NCBI RefSeq assembly: GCF_000018045.1
Contig: NC_009792.1
Span: forward strand, 3,100,001 to 3,164,000
Reading direction: 5' to 3'
Source: Citrobacter koseri ATCC BAA-895
GTDB taxonomy: Bacteria; Pseudomonadota; Gammaproteobacteria; Enterobacterales; Enterobacteriaceae
DNA: 64,000 nucleotides
Part shown: positions 26,997-35,082 of the stretch, piece after piece
Layout of the letters: each line of letters starts with the position of its first letter
How positions within the stretch are numbered: position 1 is the stretch's first letter
Translations under genes and position numbers: made by a program
The notes under the pieces: generated by a model
The model's input: the letters and a program-made list of their open reading frames with translations, nothing else
Told to the model about the DNA's origin: nothing
The model's database searches: none

Positions 26997-27907
26997 GGCG
27001 CCAGCGCCAGCACGTCGGCGACCCACTGCTGGAAGCCAGCCACATCTATCTCCAGCGCCACCTGCACGTTAGGGCTTTTACCCAGCCGGCCTTCAATATC
27101 AACAACCGTTGTGCCTGCGGTGTATTCCCCCTGCGTCTCTACCGCGACAAAACAGGGTTTAACGGTGAACAGATCCGGGCGAACCAGCCAGGCAATGGCG
27201 CAGAGATCGTGCATGCGCAGCCCGGTGTTCATGCTACCGCTGCGGTAGTGGCTAAACAACGCATGCAGCATTTTTCCCGTCCGGTTAAGTTCGGGCAGTT
27301 TTGCCAGATAATCCGGCGCCAGCAGGGCCTGGTTGGTCACGTCCAGCCCGCACATCACAATCTCTATCCCACTCTGAAAAACGCGGGAAGCGGCTTCCGG
27401 GTCGACGGCAATATTGAATTCGGCGTTCGGCGTAAAGTTCCCCCGCCCCGCAGAACCGCCCATGATCACCAGACGACGAATGTTAAAAGCGCATTCCGGG
27501 TAGTGAGTCAGCAGCAGCGCAATATTGGTTAACGGGCCGATCGCGACCAGCGTGACGGGTTCCGGGGCGCTCATCAGGGCATCCCGAATGGCGATAAAGG
27601 CCGGTTTTGCCAGTGGCTGGCAATCATGGGCAACAAAGTCATAGCCTTCCATGCCCGACTCGCCGTGGACGTAAGCAGCATCGCGCAACGGGCGCAGCAG
27701 CGGCGTGGCGGCCCCCTGCGCCAGCGGGATATCCACGTTCCAGAAATGCAGCAGTTGCAGCGCGTTGCGGGTGGTTTTCTCTACGGAGACATTCCCCGCG
27801 ACGGTGGTCATCAGTTGCAGGTCAAGCTGCGGGGCAAACAGGGCGGCGGCAATGGCGGCGGCATCGTCGATACCCGGATCGGTATCCAGAATAATGGGCA
27901 GGCGCAT
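26993..27907 (-). CDS. rihC: Non-specific ribonucleoside hydrolase RihC
   Basis: Cleaves purine and pyrimidine ribonucleosides to base and ribose for salvage. From [16 protein letters not shown] (27907) it is 304 residues, the E. coli length; the DTDPGIDDA calcium-binding motif at residues 8-16 is intact, and [13 protein letters not shown] and LHDLC-region equivalents ([11 protein letters not shown]) follow. Upstream in-frame codons belong to non-coding leader. The 148-base gap to the FAH gene leaves room for its own promoter. Confidence 0.96.
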   Translation of the reverse strand: MRLPIILDTDPGIDDAAAIAAALFAPQLDLQLMTTVAGNVSVEKTTRNALQLLHFWNVDIPLAQGAATPLLRPLRDAAYVHGESGMEGYDFVAHDCQPLAKPAFIAIRDALMSAPEPVTLVAIGPLTNIALLLTHYPECAFNIRRLVIMGGSAGRGNFTPNAEFNIAVDPEAASRVFQSGIEIVMCGLDVTNQALLAPDYLAKLPELNRTGKMLHALFSHYRSGSMNTGLRMHDLCAIAWLVRPDLFTVKPCFVAVETQGEYTAGTTVVDIEGRLGKSPNVQVALEIDVAGFQQWVADVLALAP

Positions 27908-28055
27908 GTTTCCTCCATAAAAAGATGACAAGCTCCAGGGTTGGCATCCGATTATTGGCAAACCTTTTGCCGGTTGGCAAGCGACCGACCGACAAAAGGA
28001 GACGAAACAAAATTTGTCATTAATCCCATACGCCAAAACGTGTTGGCTCATCGTA

Positions 28056-28919
28056 TTAATGCGCCGCCGCAAAGGCCTGTAGCGGGGCTTCCATAATGAC
28101 ATTACTCAGATGGCCAATGTGCTCAATCTCCACCTCAATACGATCGCCTTCCTGCATGAATAACGGCGGATTCCTCTTTTTCCCTACGCCGCCCGGCGAG
28201 CCCGTAATGATGACGTCACCGGAATTAAGACGGGTGAAAGTGCTTATATACTCAATTAATTCAGCAACTTTATGGATCATACTGCTGGTGTTATCTTCCT
28301 GTACCATGCGGCCGTTGAGCCAGGTGCGGATCGCCAGCTGATGCGGGTCGGGAATTTCATCGGCAGTGACCATCCACGGGCCAAAAGCGCCGGTCTGCCG
28401 CCAGTTTTTCCCCGCAGTAAACCAGCTGTGCTGCCAGTCGCGTGCGGAGCCATCCATATAGCAGCTGTATCCGGCGACATGGTCAAGCGCATGGTCGCGG
28501 GAGATATTCTCGCCACCGTTACCTATGATCACCGCCAGCTCCCCCTCGTAATCAAACTCATGCGAATGACGTGGCTTGAGTACCGGCATGTTGTGCCCGG
28601 TTTGCGAATCCGCAAAACGAACAAACAGCGTCGGCGCGGGGTCATGCTGATCGAACTCCTGGCGCTTTTCGGCGTAGTTCATGCCGACACAGAGTATTTT
28701 TTCCGGTCGCTCTATTACCGGTAAAAAGGTGATTGCATCCATTTTTAGATCGACCGGCGCCTGCGCGAAGCGCCGCGCCTGCTCCAGACCATCCCCCTGC
28801 AATAGCGCCTTCAGGTCCCGATACTGGTCGCCGATGCGGTTCCCCAAATCAATAACGCCTCCGGCAGTAACGATGCCATAGCTGCGAGTGCCCTGATAAA
28901 GAAAGCTTGCGAGTTTCAT
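28056..28919 (-). CDS. Fumarylacetoacetate hydrolase family protein (possible oxaloacetate-handling enzyme)
   Basis: A 287-residue FAH-fold protein. The divalent-metal ligands fit Glu125 and Glu127 in FDYEGELAV and Asp156 in [10 protein letters not shown], with Lys171 ([13 protein letters not shown]) in the active-site region. The family includes fumarylpyruvate hydrolases, acylpyruvases, FAHD1-type oxaloacetate decarboxylases and YcgM-type oxaloacetate tautomerases. I cannot choose by sequence alone, but it lies 24 bases downstream of a 2-hydroxycarboxylate transporter, which favours an oxaloacetate-type substrate. Start at [15 protein letters not shown]. Confidence 0.85.
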   Translation of the reverse strand: MKLASFLYQGTRSYGIVTAGGVIDLGNRIGDQYRDLKALLQGDGLEQARRFAQAPVDLKMDAITFLPVIERPEKILCVGMNYAEKRQEFDQHDPAPTLFVRFADSQTGHNMPVLKPRHSHEFDYEGELAVIIGNGGENISRDHALDHVAGYSCYMDGSARDWQHSWFTAGKNWRQTGAFGPWMVTADEIPDPHQLAIRTWLNGRMVQEDNTSSMIHKVAELIEYISTFTRLNSGDVIITGSPGGVGKKRNPPLFMQEGDRIEVEIEHIGHLSNVIMEAPLQAFAAAH

Positions 28920-28943
28920 AATTATCAATCCTGCATACTTCAA

Positions 28944-30311
28944 TTAAATAAGAAAGTTACCCAGCACCAGCAGCGAAATGGAAACATTTATCGCCCCACC
29001 GATACGCGTCGCAATTTGTGCGAATGGCATCAGGCTCATGCGGTTGCCTGCGGTTAAAATCGCTACGTCGCCCGTACCGCCTTGCCCACTCTGACAGCAG
29101 GAGACAATGGCGACATCAATAGGATGCATACCGATTTTTTTACCGACAAAGAATCCTGTCGCGACCAGCGCAGCAACGGTACTGATAATGACCAGAAGAT
29201 TGGTCAGGGTGAAGGCGTTCACCAGCTCCTCCCACGGCGTAATGGCTACGCCAACCGCGAACAGAATGGGATAAGTCACTGAAGTCTGGAAGAATTTGTA
29301 CACCACTTGCGAGCCTTCAAGAACGCGGGGCGATACGCCGTTAACTAACTTGACCAGCACAGCCACAAACAACATGCCAACCGGTGCGGGCAAGCCAATC
29401 AGCTTGTGCCCTAACATCCCCAGCATATAGAGCAGTATCGCCAGCAGCGCGCCTGCGGCAATCGTGGTCACATCCGTTTTGCCAGAGACGCCTTCCGCCA
29501 GTGACGGCGATTGTTCATCGGCATTCGCACGGTTTGGCATCAATTGACCTTCGCCGGTCAGATGCGGGAAGCGCTTGCCCAGTTGGTTCAGGCAGCCGGA
29601 GATGATAATGGCGGTCAGACTGCCCAGCATCACCATCGGTAAGATACGACCAAGCGCCACCCCTTGATCCATGTGTAACAGGGTCGCATAGCCAATTGAA
29701 AGCGGAATGGCGCCTTCGCCAACGCCGCCGGCCATGATGGGTAAAATAATAAAGAAGAAAATCTGAAAGGGTTCGAGGCCAAGCGCCAGGCCGACGCCCA
29801 TACCAACAACCATGCCGACGATTTCACCGCATAACATTGGGAAGAAAATACGCAGGAAACCCTGAATCAGCACGGTGCGATTCATACTCATAATACTGCC
29901 GACGATAATGCAGCAGATATAGAGATACAGGATGTTGGTAGATTTATAGAATTTGGTCGTCGACTCCACCACCACATCCGGCAGCAGGCCATAGTAAACT
30001 AACGCGGAAGGAATAAAGGTCGCGCAAATTGCGGCGGCCCCCAGTTTGCCGACGATGGGCAAACGCTTCCCAAACTCTCCGCAGGCAAAGCCAAAAAAAG
30101 CCAGCGTGGCGACCATCACGACAATATCGCTCGGCAGCTTCCCGCCCAGGCAATCAATCGCGATTAATGCGCCGGCCAACAAAAACATCGGTAATGGAAT
30201 AATACCGATTTTCCATGTATCCATAATGTGCCACCAGCGCTCTTTAAGTGACAAGCGCTGAATGTTTAACGGTTCATGAGTAACAGAGAAAGAATCATCA
30301 GTCGTGCTCAT
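28944..30311 (-). CDS. 2-hydroxycarboxylate:cation symporter (CitS/MaeN family)
   Basis: Inner-membrane carrier of 455 residues, near the 446 of Klebsiella CitS. The two family re-entrant-loop motifs are present: GGVGEG at 195-200 and SGQGGTGD near 408-415, and the conserved substrate arginine lies in FAQIATRIGG (Arg436). Expected substrates are citrate or malate, probably with Na+. Divergent from the CitA-like kinase and followed by the FAH gene. Salmonella carries a larger citrate fermentation cluster at the same chromosomal site (from memory); here no lyase or decarboxylase genes are present. Confidence 0.9.
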   Translation of the reverse strand: MSTTDDSFSVTHEPLNIQRLSLKERWWHIMDTWKIGIIPLPMFLLAGALIAIDCLGGKLPSDIVVMVATLAFFGFACGEFGKRLPIVGKLGAAAICATFIPSALVYYGLLPDVVVESTTKFYKSTNILYLYICCIIVGSIMSMNRTVLIQGFLRIFFPMLCGEIVGMVVGMGVGLALGLEPFQIFFFIILPIMAGGVGEGAIPLSIGYATLLHMDQGVALGRILPMVMLGSLTAIIISGCLNQLGKRFPHLTGEGQLMPNRANADEQSPSLAEGVSGKTDVTTIAAGALLAILLYMLGMLGHKLIGLPAPVGMLFVAVLVKLVNGVSPRVLEGSQVVYKFFQTSVTYPILFAVGVAITPWEELVNAFTLTNLLVIISTVAALVATGFFVGKKIGMHPIDVAIVSCCQSGQGGTGDVAILTAGNRMSLMPFAQIATRIGGAINVSISLLVLGNFLI

Positions 30312-30644
30312 TATTAAGCCCTCGGTTATTTTTCAGGGTTAGTTTATGGGCTTCAATATTTACTTTGTGTGAGTACTGACGAATTCAAAAAGAAGTTTTA
30401 ATGGTCTCTATAGTTTTAATGGTTTCTATTATTTTATGTGATTTATCTCTTATTTAACGCCGTGGTTTTTATGGTTTCTTTTCAGCGCGTATTTAAAGCA
30501 ACGTTTGGCAACACCGTTGCGCCTGCGCGCTGCCTACTGCAATATATTCTGCTGTGCAAAAGATCACAGGTTTCTGGCAAAATCGCTTCATTCAGGCCAA
30601 AAGATGATACAGTGACGTATCCCTGATGACGATGCCTGAACATT
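30312..30644. promoter_or_regulatory. Divergent transporter / sensor-kinase control region
   Basis: A 333-base gap, strongly AT-rich near its middle. It holds a tandem 18-base repeat plus a third partial copy (listed separately). The remainder, 30481-30644, is the leader of the kinase gene and shows no further structure I can name. Confidence 0.8.
30394..30480. promoter_or_regulatory. Candidate CitB-type operator: three copies of a GTTTTAATGGTTTCTAT motif
   Basis: AGTTTTAATGGTCTCTAT (30394-30411) is directly followed by AGTTTTAATGGTTTCTAT (30412-30429), one mismatch in 18. A third copy, GTTTTTATGGTTTCTT, lies at 30465-30480. Its place between the divergent target and regulator genes suggests binding by the neighbouring response regulator. 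Confidence 0.55.
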
Positions 30645-32282
30645 ATGAAAGTTTCATTTCAGATCAAACTGTTTATATCGCTGATTGCTTTTTTCTCCAT
30701 ATTATTTGCCTTACTGGGTGGATACTATTATATGCACGTAGAAAAACAGCTTTATCAGGAGATGGGAGCCAGGGCGAAAATACAGGCGGAAGAAATTGCG
30801 CTTATTCCGAATTTGCGAAAAGAAGTCGTGGAAAGAGATACCACGGCGATTCATCAATTTATGCAAAAAATAGCCGCGCATAGCGACGCCAGTTTTATTG
30901 TTATCGGAGATAAAGAAGGCATCCATCTGTTTCATTCGGTTTATGCCGACAGAGTAGGAAAAAAGCTGGTTGGCGACGATAACACTGAAGTGCTTCACGG
31001 AAAGAGCACCACGACAATTCGCCGTGGCGGCCTGGGCATCTCCCTGCGCAGTAAAGCGCCCATTGTTGACGATCAGGGCGAGGTTATTGGTATCGTCTCC
31101 GTTGGATACCTCACCAGTTACCTCAACACTATTACGGTGAATAAAGCCGTCAGTATCCTGGTTGCCGCCATCCTGCTGCTGATATCCCTTTTTGTCTTTT
31201 CCTGGTTCTTCACCCGCAGTATTAAAAAACAGATTTTTTCACTGGAGCCGCGAGAGATAGGCCTGCTGGTTCGTCAGCAAAAAGCGATGATGGAATCGAT
31301 TTATGAAGGGGTAATCGCCATTGATAATAATTTGCACATTGAGGTGATCAATCAGGCTGCCCGCGAGCTGCTGGGTTTAGGCCAGCCTGCGCAGGCGATA
31401 CGCGGTCAACACATTACCGAAGTGATTACGCCATCCCCCTTCTTCCTTAAAGAGGTAATGCTGAAGAATGACACTCATGATGAAATCTGCCGTTTCAATG
31501 AATTGACGGTTATCGCCAGCCGGGTGCGCATCATGCTGGAGAACTCGCTTCAGGGATGGGTGATAACCTTCCGCGATCGCAATGAAATAGACAGTTTGAG
31601 CGCTCAGCTAAGCCAGGTAAAACGTTACGTAGATAATTTGCGCATCATGCGCCACGAGCAGCTCAATTGCATGACGACCCTTTCTGGTTTACTGCATATG
31701 GGTCGTTACAATGAAGCCATTGATTATATTCAGGCCCAGTCGGAACATGCCCAGGAGCTGCTGGACTTTATCTCATCGCGCTTCAGTTCACCGACGTTGT
31801 GCGGCCTGTTGTTAGGTAAAGCGGCAAGAGCGGGTGAAAAAGGGGTGGAACTGAATTTCGATCCCAGTTGCCGGATGGATAGGCCTTTTCCGCCACTTGC
31901 GGAATCAGAACTGATTTCGATCCTGGGCAATTTACTCGATAACGCGATCGAAGCAACGCAGCGATCGCCATTACCGCATGCGCCAGTGGACGTGCTGATC
32001 AGACTCAACGAGCATGAGCTGATTATCGAAGTGGCCGATCAGGGAGTCGGTATTAAACCGGAGATTCGCGAGCATATTTTCGAACGTGGCGTCACCACGA
32101 AAACCCGGGGCGATCATGGCATTGGATTGTATCTGATTGAAAGTTATGTCACTCAGGCGGGAGGGGTGATAGAAGTCGCTGATAATTCGCCGCGCGGCGC
32201 CATATTTACGTTGTTTATTCCCGCTACGGGAATTTCCCGCAGTCCCGTACAGGAACTGGAAGGTACCGATTATGCAACCTGA
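30645..32282 (+). CDS. CitA/DcuS-family sensor histidine kinase
   Basis: A 545-residue membrane kinase. Helix 1 is at about 8-30, a periplasmic PAS-type ligand domain at 31-165 (DASFIVIGDKEG, then GGLGISLRSKAPI and GEVIGIVSVGY, as in CitA/DpiB), helix 2 at about 168-190, a cytoplasmic PAS domain at 210-310, the phospho-acceptor His337 in MRHEQLNCM and an ATPase domain with GNLLDNAIEA, DQGVGI and GDHGIGLYL. It should sense an external di- or tricarboxylate. The gene overlaps its response regulator by 11 bases. Confidence 0.92.
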   Translation: MKVSFQIKLFISLIAFFSILFALLGGYYYMHVEKQLYQEMGARAKIQAEEIALIPNLRKEVVERDTTAIHQFMQKIAAHSDASFIVIGDKEGIHLFHSVYADRVGKKLVGDDNTEVLHGKSTTTIRRGGLGISLRSKAPIVDDQGEVIGIVSVGYLTSYLNTITVNKAVSILVAAILLLISLFVFSWFFTRSIKKQIFSLEPREIGLLVRQQKAMMESIYEGVIAIDNNLHIEVINQAARELLGLGQPAQAIRGQHITEVITPSPFFLKEVMLKNDTHDEICRFNELTVIASRVRIMLENSLQGWVITFRDRNEIDSLSAQLSQVKRYVDNLRIMRHEQLNCMTTLSGLLHMGRYNEAIDYIQAQSEHAQELLDFISSRFSSPTLCGLLLGKAARAGEKGVELNFDPSCRMDRPFPPLAESELISILGNLLDNAIEATQRSPLPHAPVDVLIRLNEHELIIEVADQGVGIKPEIREHIFERGVTTKTRGDHGIGLYLIESYVTQAGGVIEVADNSPRGAIFTLFIPATGISRSPVQELEGTDYAT

Positions 32283-32964
32283 ACTTATCGATGTCCTGAT
32301 CGTTGAGGACGAGAACGAACTGGCGCAGCTGCACGCTGAACTGATCGACAAACATCCGAGACTCCGACTGGCAGGCATTGCCTCCACGCTTGCCGATGCC
32401 CGGCAAAAACTCAACCAGCTGCGGCCTCAGCTACTGCTGCTGGACAACTATCTACCGGATGGTAAGGGTATTACGCTCATCAGCGATCCGTTAGTCATGA
32501 ACACGAATTGCTCAGTGATCTTTATTACTGCCGCCAGTGATATGGATACCTGTAGCCTGGCGATTCGCAACGGCGCGTTTGACTATATCCTGAAGCCAAT
32601 CTCGTGGAAACGGCTCAGCCAGTCGCTGGAACGTTTTGTCCAGTTTGCCGAACAGCAGCGGGTATGGAAAATTGTCGATCAGCAAAACGTCGATTCACTC
32701 TACCTGTTACAGGCGAAGAATTACCGTCAGGAGAATAGCAGTAAGGGGATTGAAGAAATCACGCTGGCGCTGGTGCAGAAGCTTTTTACAGAAAACAGCA
32801 CGCGCAGCTTCTCCGTTGACGATGTGGTTGCCGGAACGGGGTTAAGTAAAACCACGGCACGCCGCTATGTTGAACACGGTGTCGAGACGGGTTTTCTTCG
32901 CGTCGAAATGCTGTATGGCAAGCCAGGGCATCCGCGCAGGATGTATCGCCTGAGCGAAACGTAA
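32272..32964 (+). CDS. CitB/DcuR-family response regulator
   Basis: A 230-residue regulator. The receiver domain has acidic pocket Glu12-Asp13, phospho-acceptor Asp58 (LLLLDNYLPDGKG) and the switch lysine in YILKPIS. The C-terminal part carries a helix-turn-helix (VDDVVAGTGLSKTTARRYVEH) typical of CitB/DpiA/DcuR. Start overlaps the kinase stop, so the two are translated together. The likely target is the divergent transporter-FAH operon through the repeated motif in the spacer. Confidence 0.92.
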   Translation: MQPELIDVLIVEDENELAQLHAELIDKHPRLRLAGIASTLADARQKLNQLRPQLLLLDNYLPDGKGITLISDPLVMNTNCSVIFITAASDMDTCSLAIRNGAFDYILKPISWKRLSQSLERFVQFAEQQRVWKIVDQQNVDSLYLLQAKNYRQENSSKGIEEITLALVQKLFTENSTRSFSVDDVVAGTGLSKTTARRYVEHGVETGFLRVEMLYGKPGHPRRMYRLSET

Positions 32965-32977
32965 TGGCATAAAAGAT

Positions 32978-32999
32978 GCCGGTCGGATAGCAGACCGGC
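32978..32999 (-). terminator. Hairpin between the response regulator and ispH
   Basis: GCCGGTC ... GACCGGC seven-base stem in the 47-base convergent gap. On the minus strand it is followed by ATCTTTTATG, a weak U-tract, so it best serves the ispH operon. Confidence 0.65.
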
Positions 33000-33011
33000 G
33001 TCAAAGCGTAA

Positions 33012-33962
33012 TTACTCTACTTCACGAACATCCACACGCAGTTCTTTCGGCACTTCGAAAACAATGTTCTCTTCGCGGCCTTCCAGCGGAATGGCTTCGC
33101 CGCCGCCAAGCTCTTGCAGGCGAGCGATCACATTCTGCACCAGAATATCCGGTGCGGAAGCGCCAGCGGTCACGCCAACGCACTTCGCCTCTTTCACCCA
33201 GGCTTCCTGGATGTCGGTGGCATCGTCGATCAGAAACGCCGCTTTCCCCATACGCTGCGCCAGTTCAGCCAGACGGTTGGAGTTGGAGGAGTTTTTCGAA
33301 CCGACCACCAGCACGACATCGGCCTGTTCCGCCAGCGCGCGCACCGCTTCCTGGCGGTTCGTCGTGGCGTAGCAAATGTCATCTTTACGCGGCCCGACAA
33401 TTTTCGGGAAGCGTTGACGCAGCGCGTCAATCACATCAGACGTGTCGTCGACGGAGAGCGTCGTCTGGGTCATAAAGGAGAGTTTGCCTTCGTTTTTGAC
33501 ATCAAGCGACAGAACGTCGTCCGGCGACTCGACCAGATACATGCCCCCTTCCGGGTTGCTGTACTGCCCCATCGTCCCTTCCACTTCCGGGTGCCCGGCG
33601 TGGCCGATCAGGATTGACTCTTCGCCGCGACGGCTGGCGCGCGCCACTTCCATATGCACTTTTGTTACCAGCGGACAGGTGGCGTCAAAAACGGTGAGAT
33701 CGCGGCTTTTCGCCTCGTTACGTACCGCCTGGGAAACCCCGTGTGCGGAGAAAATCAGGATCGCGCCGTCCGGCACTTCACTGATCTGCTCGATGAAAAT
33801 CGCCCCGCGCTCACGCAGGCTATCCACCACGTAGCGGTTGTGCACCACTTCGTGACGGACATAAATTGGCGCGCCGTAAATAGCCAGCGCGTTTTCTACA
33901 ATGCTGATAGCGCGGTCTACACCTGCGCAAAAGCCGCGCGGGTTGGCCAACAGGATCTGCAT
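33012..33962 (-). CDS. ispH: 4-hydroxy-3-methylbut-2-enyl diphosphate reductase IspH
   Basis: Last enzyme of the MEP isoprenoid pathway: a 4Fe-4S protein giving IPP and DMAPP. From [15 protein letters not shown] (33962) it is 316 residues, as in E. coli. Cluster cysteines sit in GFCAG (Cys12), DATCPLVTK and [22 protein letters not shown] and [14 protein letters not shown] supply the catalytic and binding residues. It follows fkpB by one base, at the end of the ribF-ileS-lspA-fkpB-ispH group. Confidence 0.98.
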
Positions 33963-33963
33963 T

Positions 33964-34413
33964 TTACGCCTCCAGTGCCGGATCGATTTCCAGCACTTCA
34001 ATATCAAAATGAACGGTATGCCCGGCCAGCGGATGGTTGAAATCGACGGTAATCGAGTCACCGTTAATTTCGCGGATCACGCCAGGCATCTCACTGCCGT
34101 CCATTGCGGTAAAGAGCATAATTGCCCCCACTTCAGGCTCGCCCGCGTCCATAAACTCGCGGCGAGAGAAGTATTGAACCAGGTCCGGGCTCGGTACGCC
34201 AAACGCGGCATCCGGCTCCAGAGAAAACGTGGTTTTGTCGCCGTCTTTCAGTCCCAGAAGATGCTGCTCCAGCCCTTCAGACAGGGAGCCGTCACCCAGG
34301 CGGAATAGCGCTGGCTTACCATTGTTACGCGTTGACTCAGCGGTAGAGCCATCGTCAAGCTTTAAGGTGAAGTGCACCAGCACCGCACTGTTACTCTGTA
34401 CTGATTTAGACAT
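33964..34413 (-). CDS. fkpB: FKBP-type peptidyl-prolyl isomerase FkpB
   Basis: SlpA/FkpB-type prolyl isomerase and chaperone of 149 residues. An FKBP core ([38 protein letters not shown]) is interrupted by the IF insert domain around residues 70-125, and it closes with [19 protein letters not shown]. In E. coli it lies close behind lspA; here about 180 bases of REP sequence lie between them. Confidence 0.97.
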
Positions 34414-34426
34414 GCAGGTTTGCTCA

Positions 34427-34588
34427 CTTGTTTTGGGTCACCTGTTTGCCCGGTGGCGCTTACGCTTACCGGGCCTACGAGAGGCTTGTTTTGGGCTACC
34501 TGTTTGCCCGGTGGCGCTACGCTTACCGGGCCTACAAGAATCGCGCTATTTTGTAGGCCGGATAAGGCGCTTACGCCGCCATCCGGCA
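34427..34588. repeat. REP cluster with a 58-base tandem duplication, lspA-fkpB
   Basis: Two near-identical 51-52-base blocks (34427-34478 and 34485-34535, period 58), each starting CTTGTTTTGGG and containing GCCCGGTGGCGC...TACCGGGCCTAC. A third, opposite REP follows (GTAGGCCGGATAAGGCGC...CATCCGGCA). The cluster lies inside what is otherwise a tightly packed operon. Confidence 0.92.
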
Positions 34589-34593
34589 TTTTA

Positions 34594-35082
34594 TTACGCC
34601 TGCTTTTTCGGCAGGAAACCCTCCAGCACAATCAACGCCGCACCGATACAAATCGCGCTATCGGCCAGGTTAAAGGTGGCGAAATGCCAGTCGCCGACAT
34701 AGAAGTCGATCATATCGACAACAAAGCCATGCCACAGACGGTCGAACAGGTTGCCCAGCGCACCGCCAATGATTAACGCATAAGCGATGTTGTTCAGCTT
34801 TTGCGTCGCCTTCGAGCGATACATCATCACCATCAGGATAACGCAAATACCGATGGCGATACCGGCAAAGAACCAGCGCTGCCAGCCGCCGCTGTCGGCG
34901 AGGAAGCTAAACGCCGCACCATAGTTACGCGCGTAGTGCAGATTAAGCGACGAGAACAGCGACACCGTATCCCCCAGAGCAAAGTTCTGGAGGATCAGGT
35001 ACTTGCTGCCTAAATCGATAATCAGCACGACCACCACCAGCCACAGCCAGCGCAGTCCTGTTGAACAGAGAGGCTTACTCAT
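34594..35082 (-). CDS. lspA: Lipoprotein signal peptidase II
   Basis: Inner-membrane aspartyl protease that removes signal peptides from diacylglyceryl-prolipoproteins; the globomycin target. The 162 residues form four membrane helices. The two catalytic-aspartate motifs are [19 protein letters not shown] and FNLADSAI. Its ATG shares a base with the ileS TGA (TGATG), so translation is coupled. The C terminus (PKKQA) is two residues shorter than in E. coli. Confidence 0.97.
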   Translation of the reverse strand: MSKPLCSTGLRWLWLVVVVLIIDLGSKYLILQNFALGDTVSLFSSLNLHYARNYGAAFSFLADSGGWQRWFFAGIAIGICVILMVMMYRSKATQKLNNIAYALIIGGALGNLFDRLWHGFVVDMIDFYVGDWHFATFNLADSAICIGAALIVLEGFLPKKQA

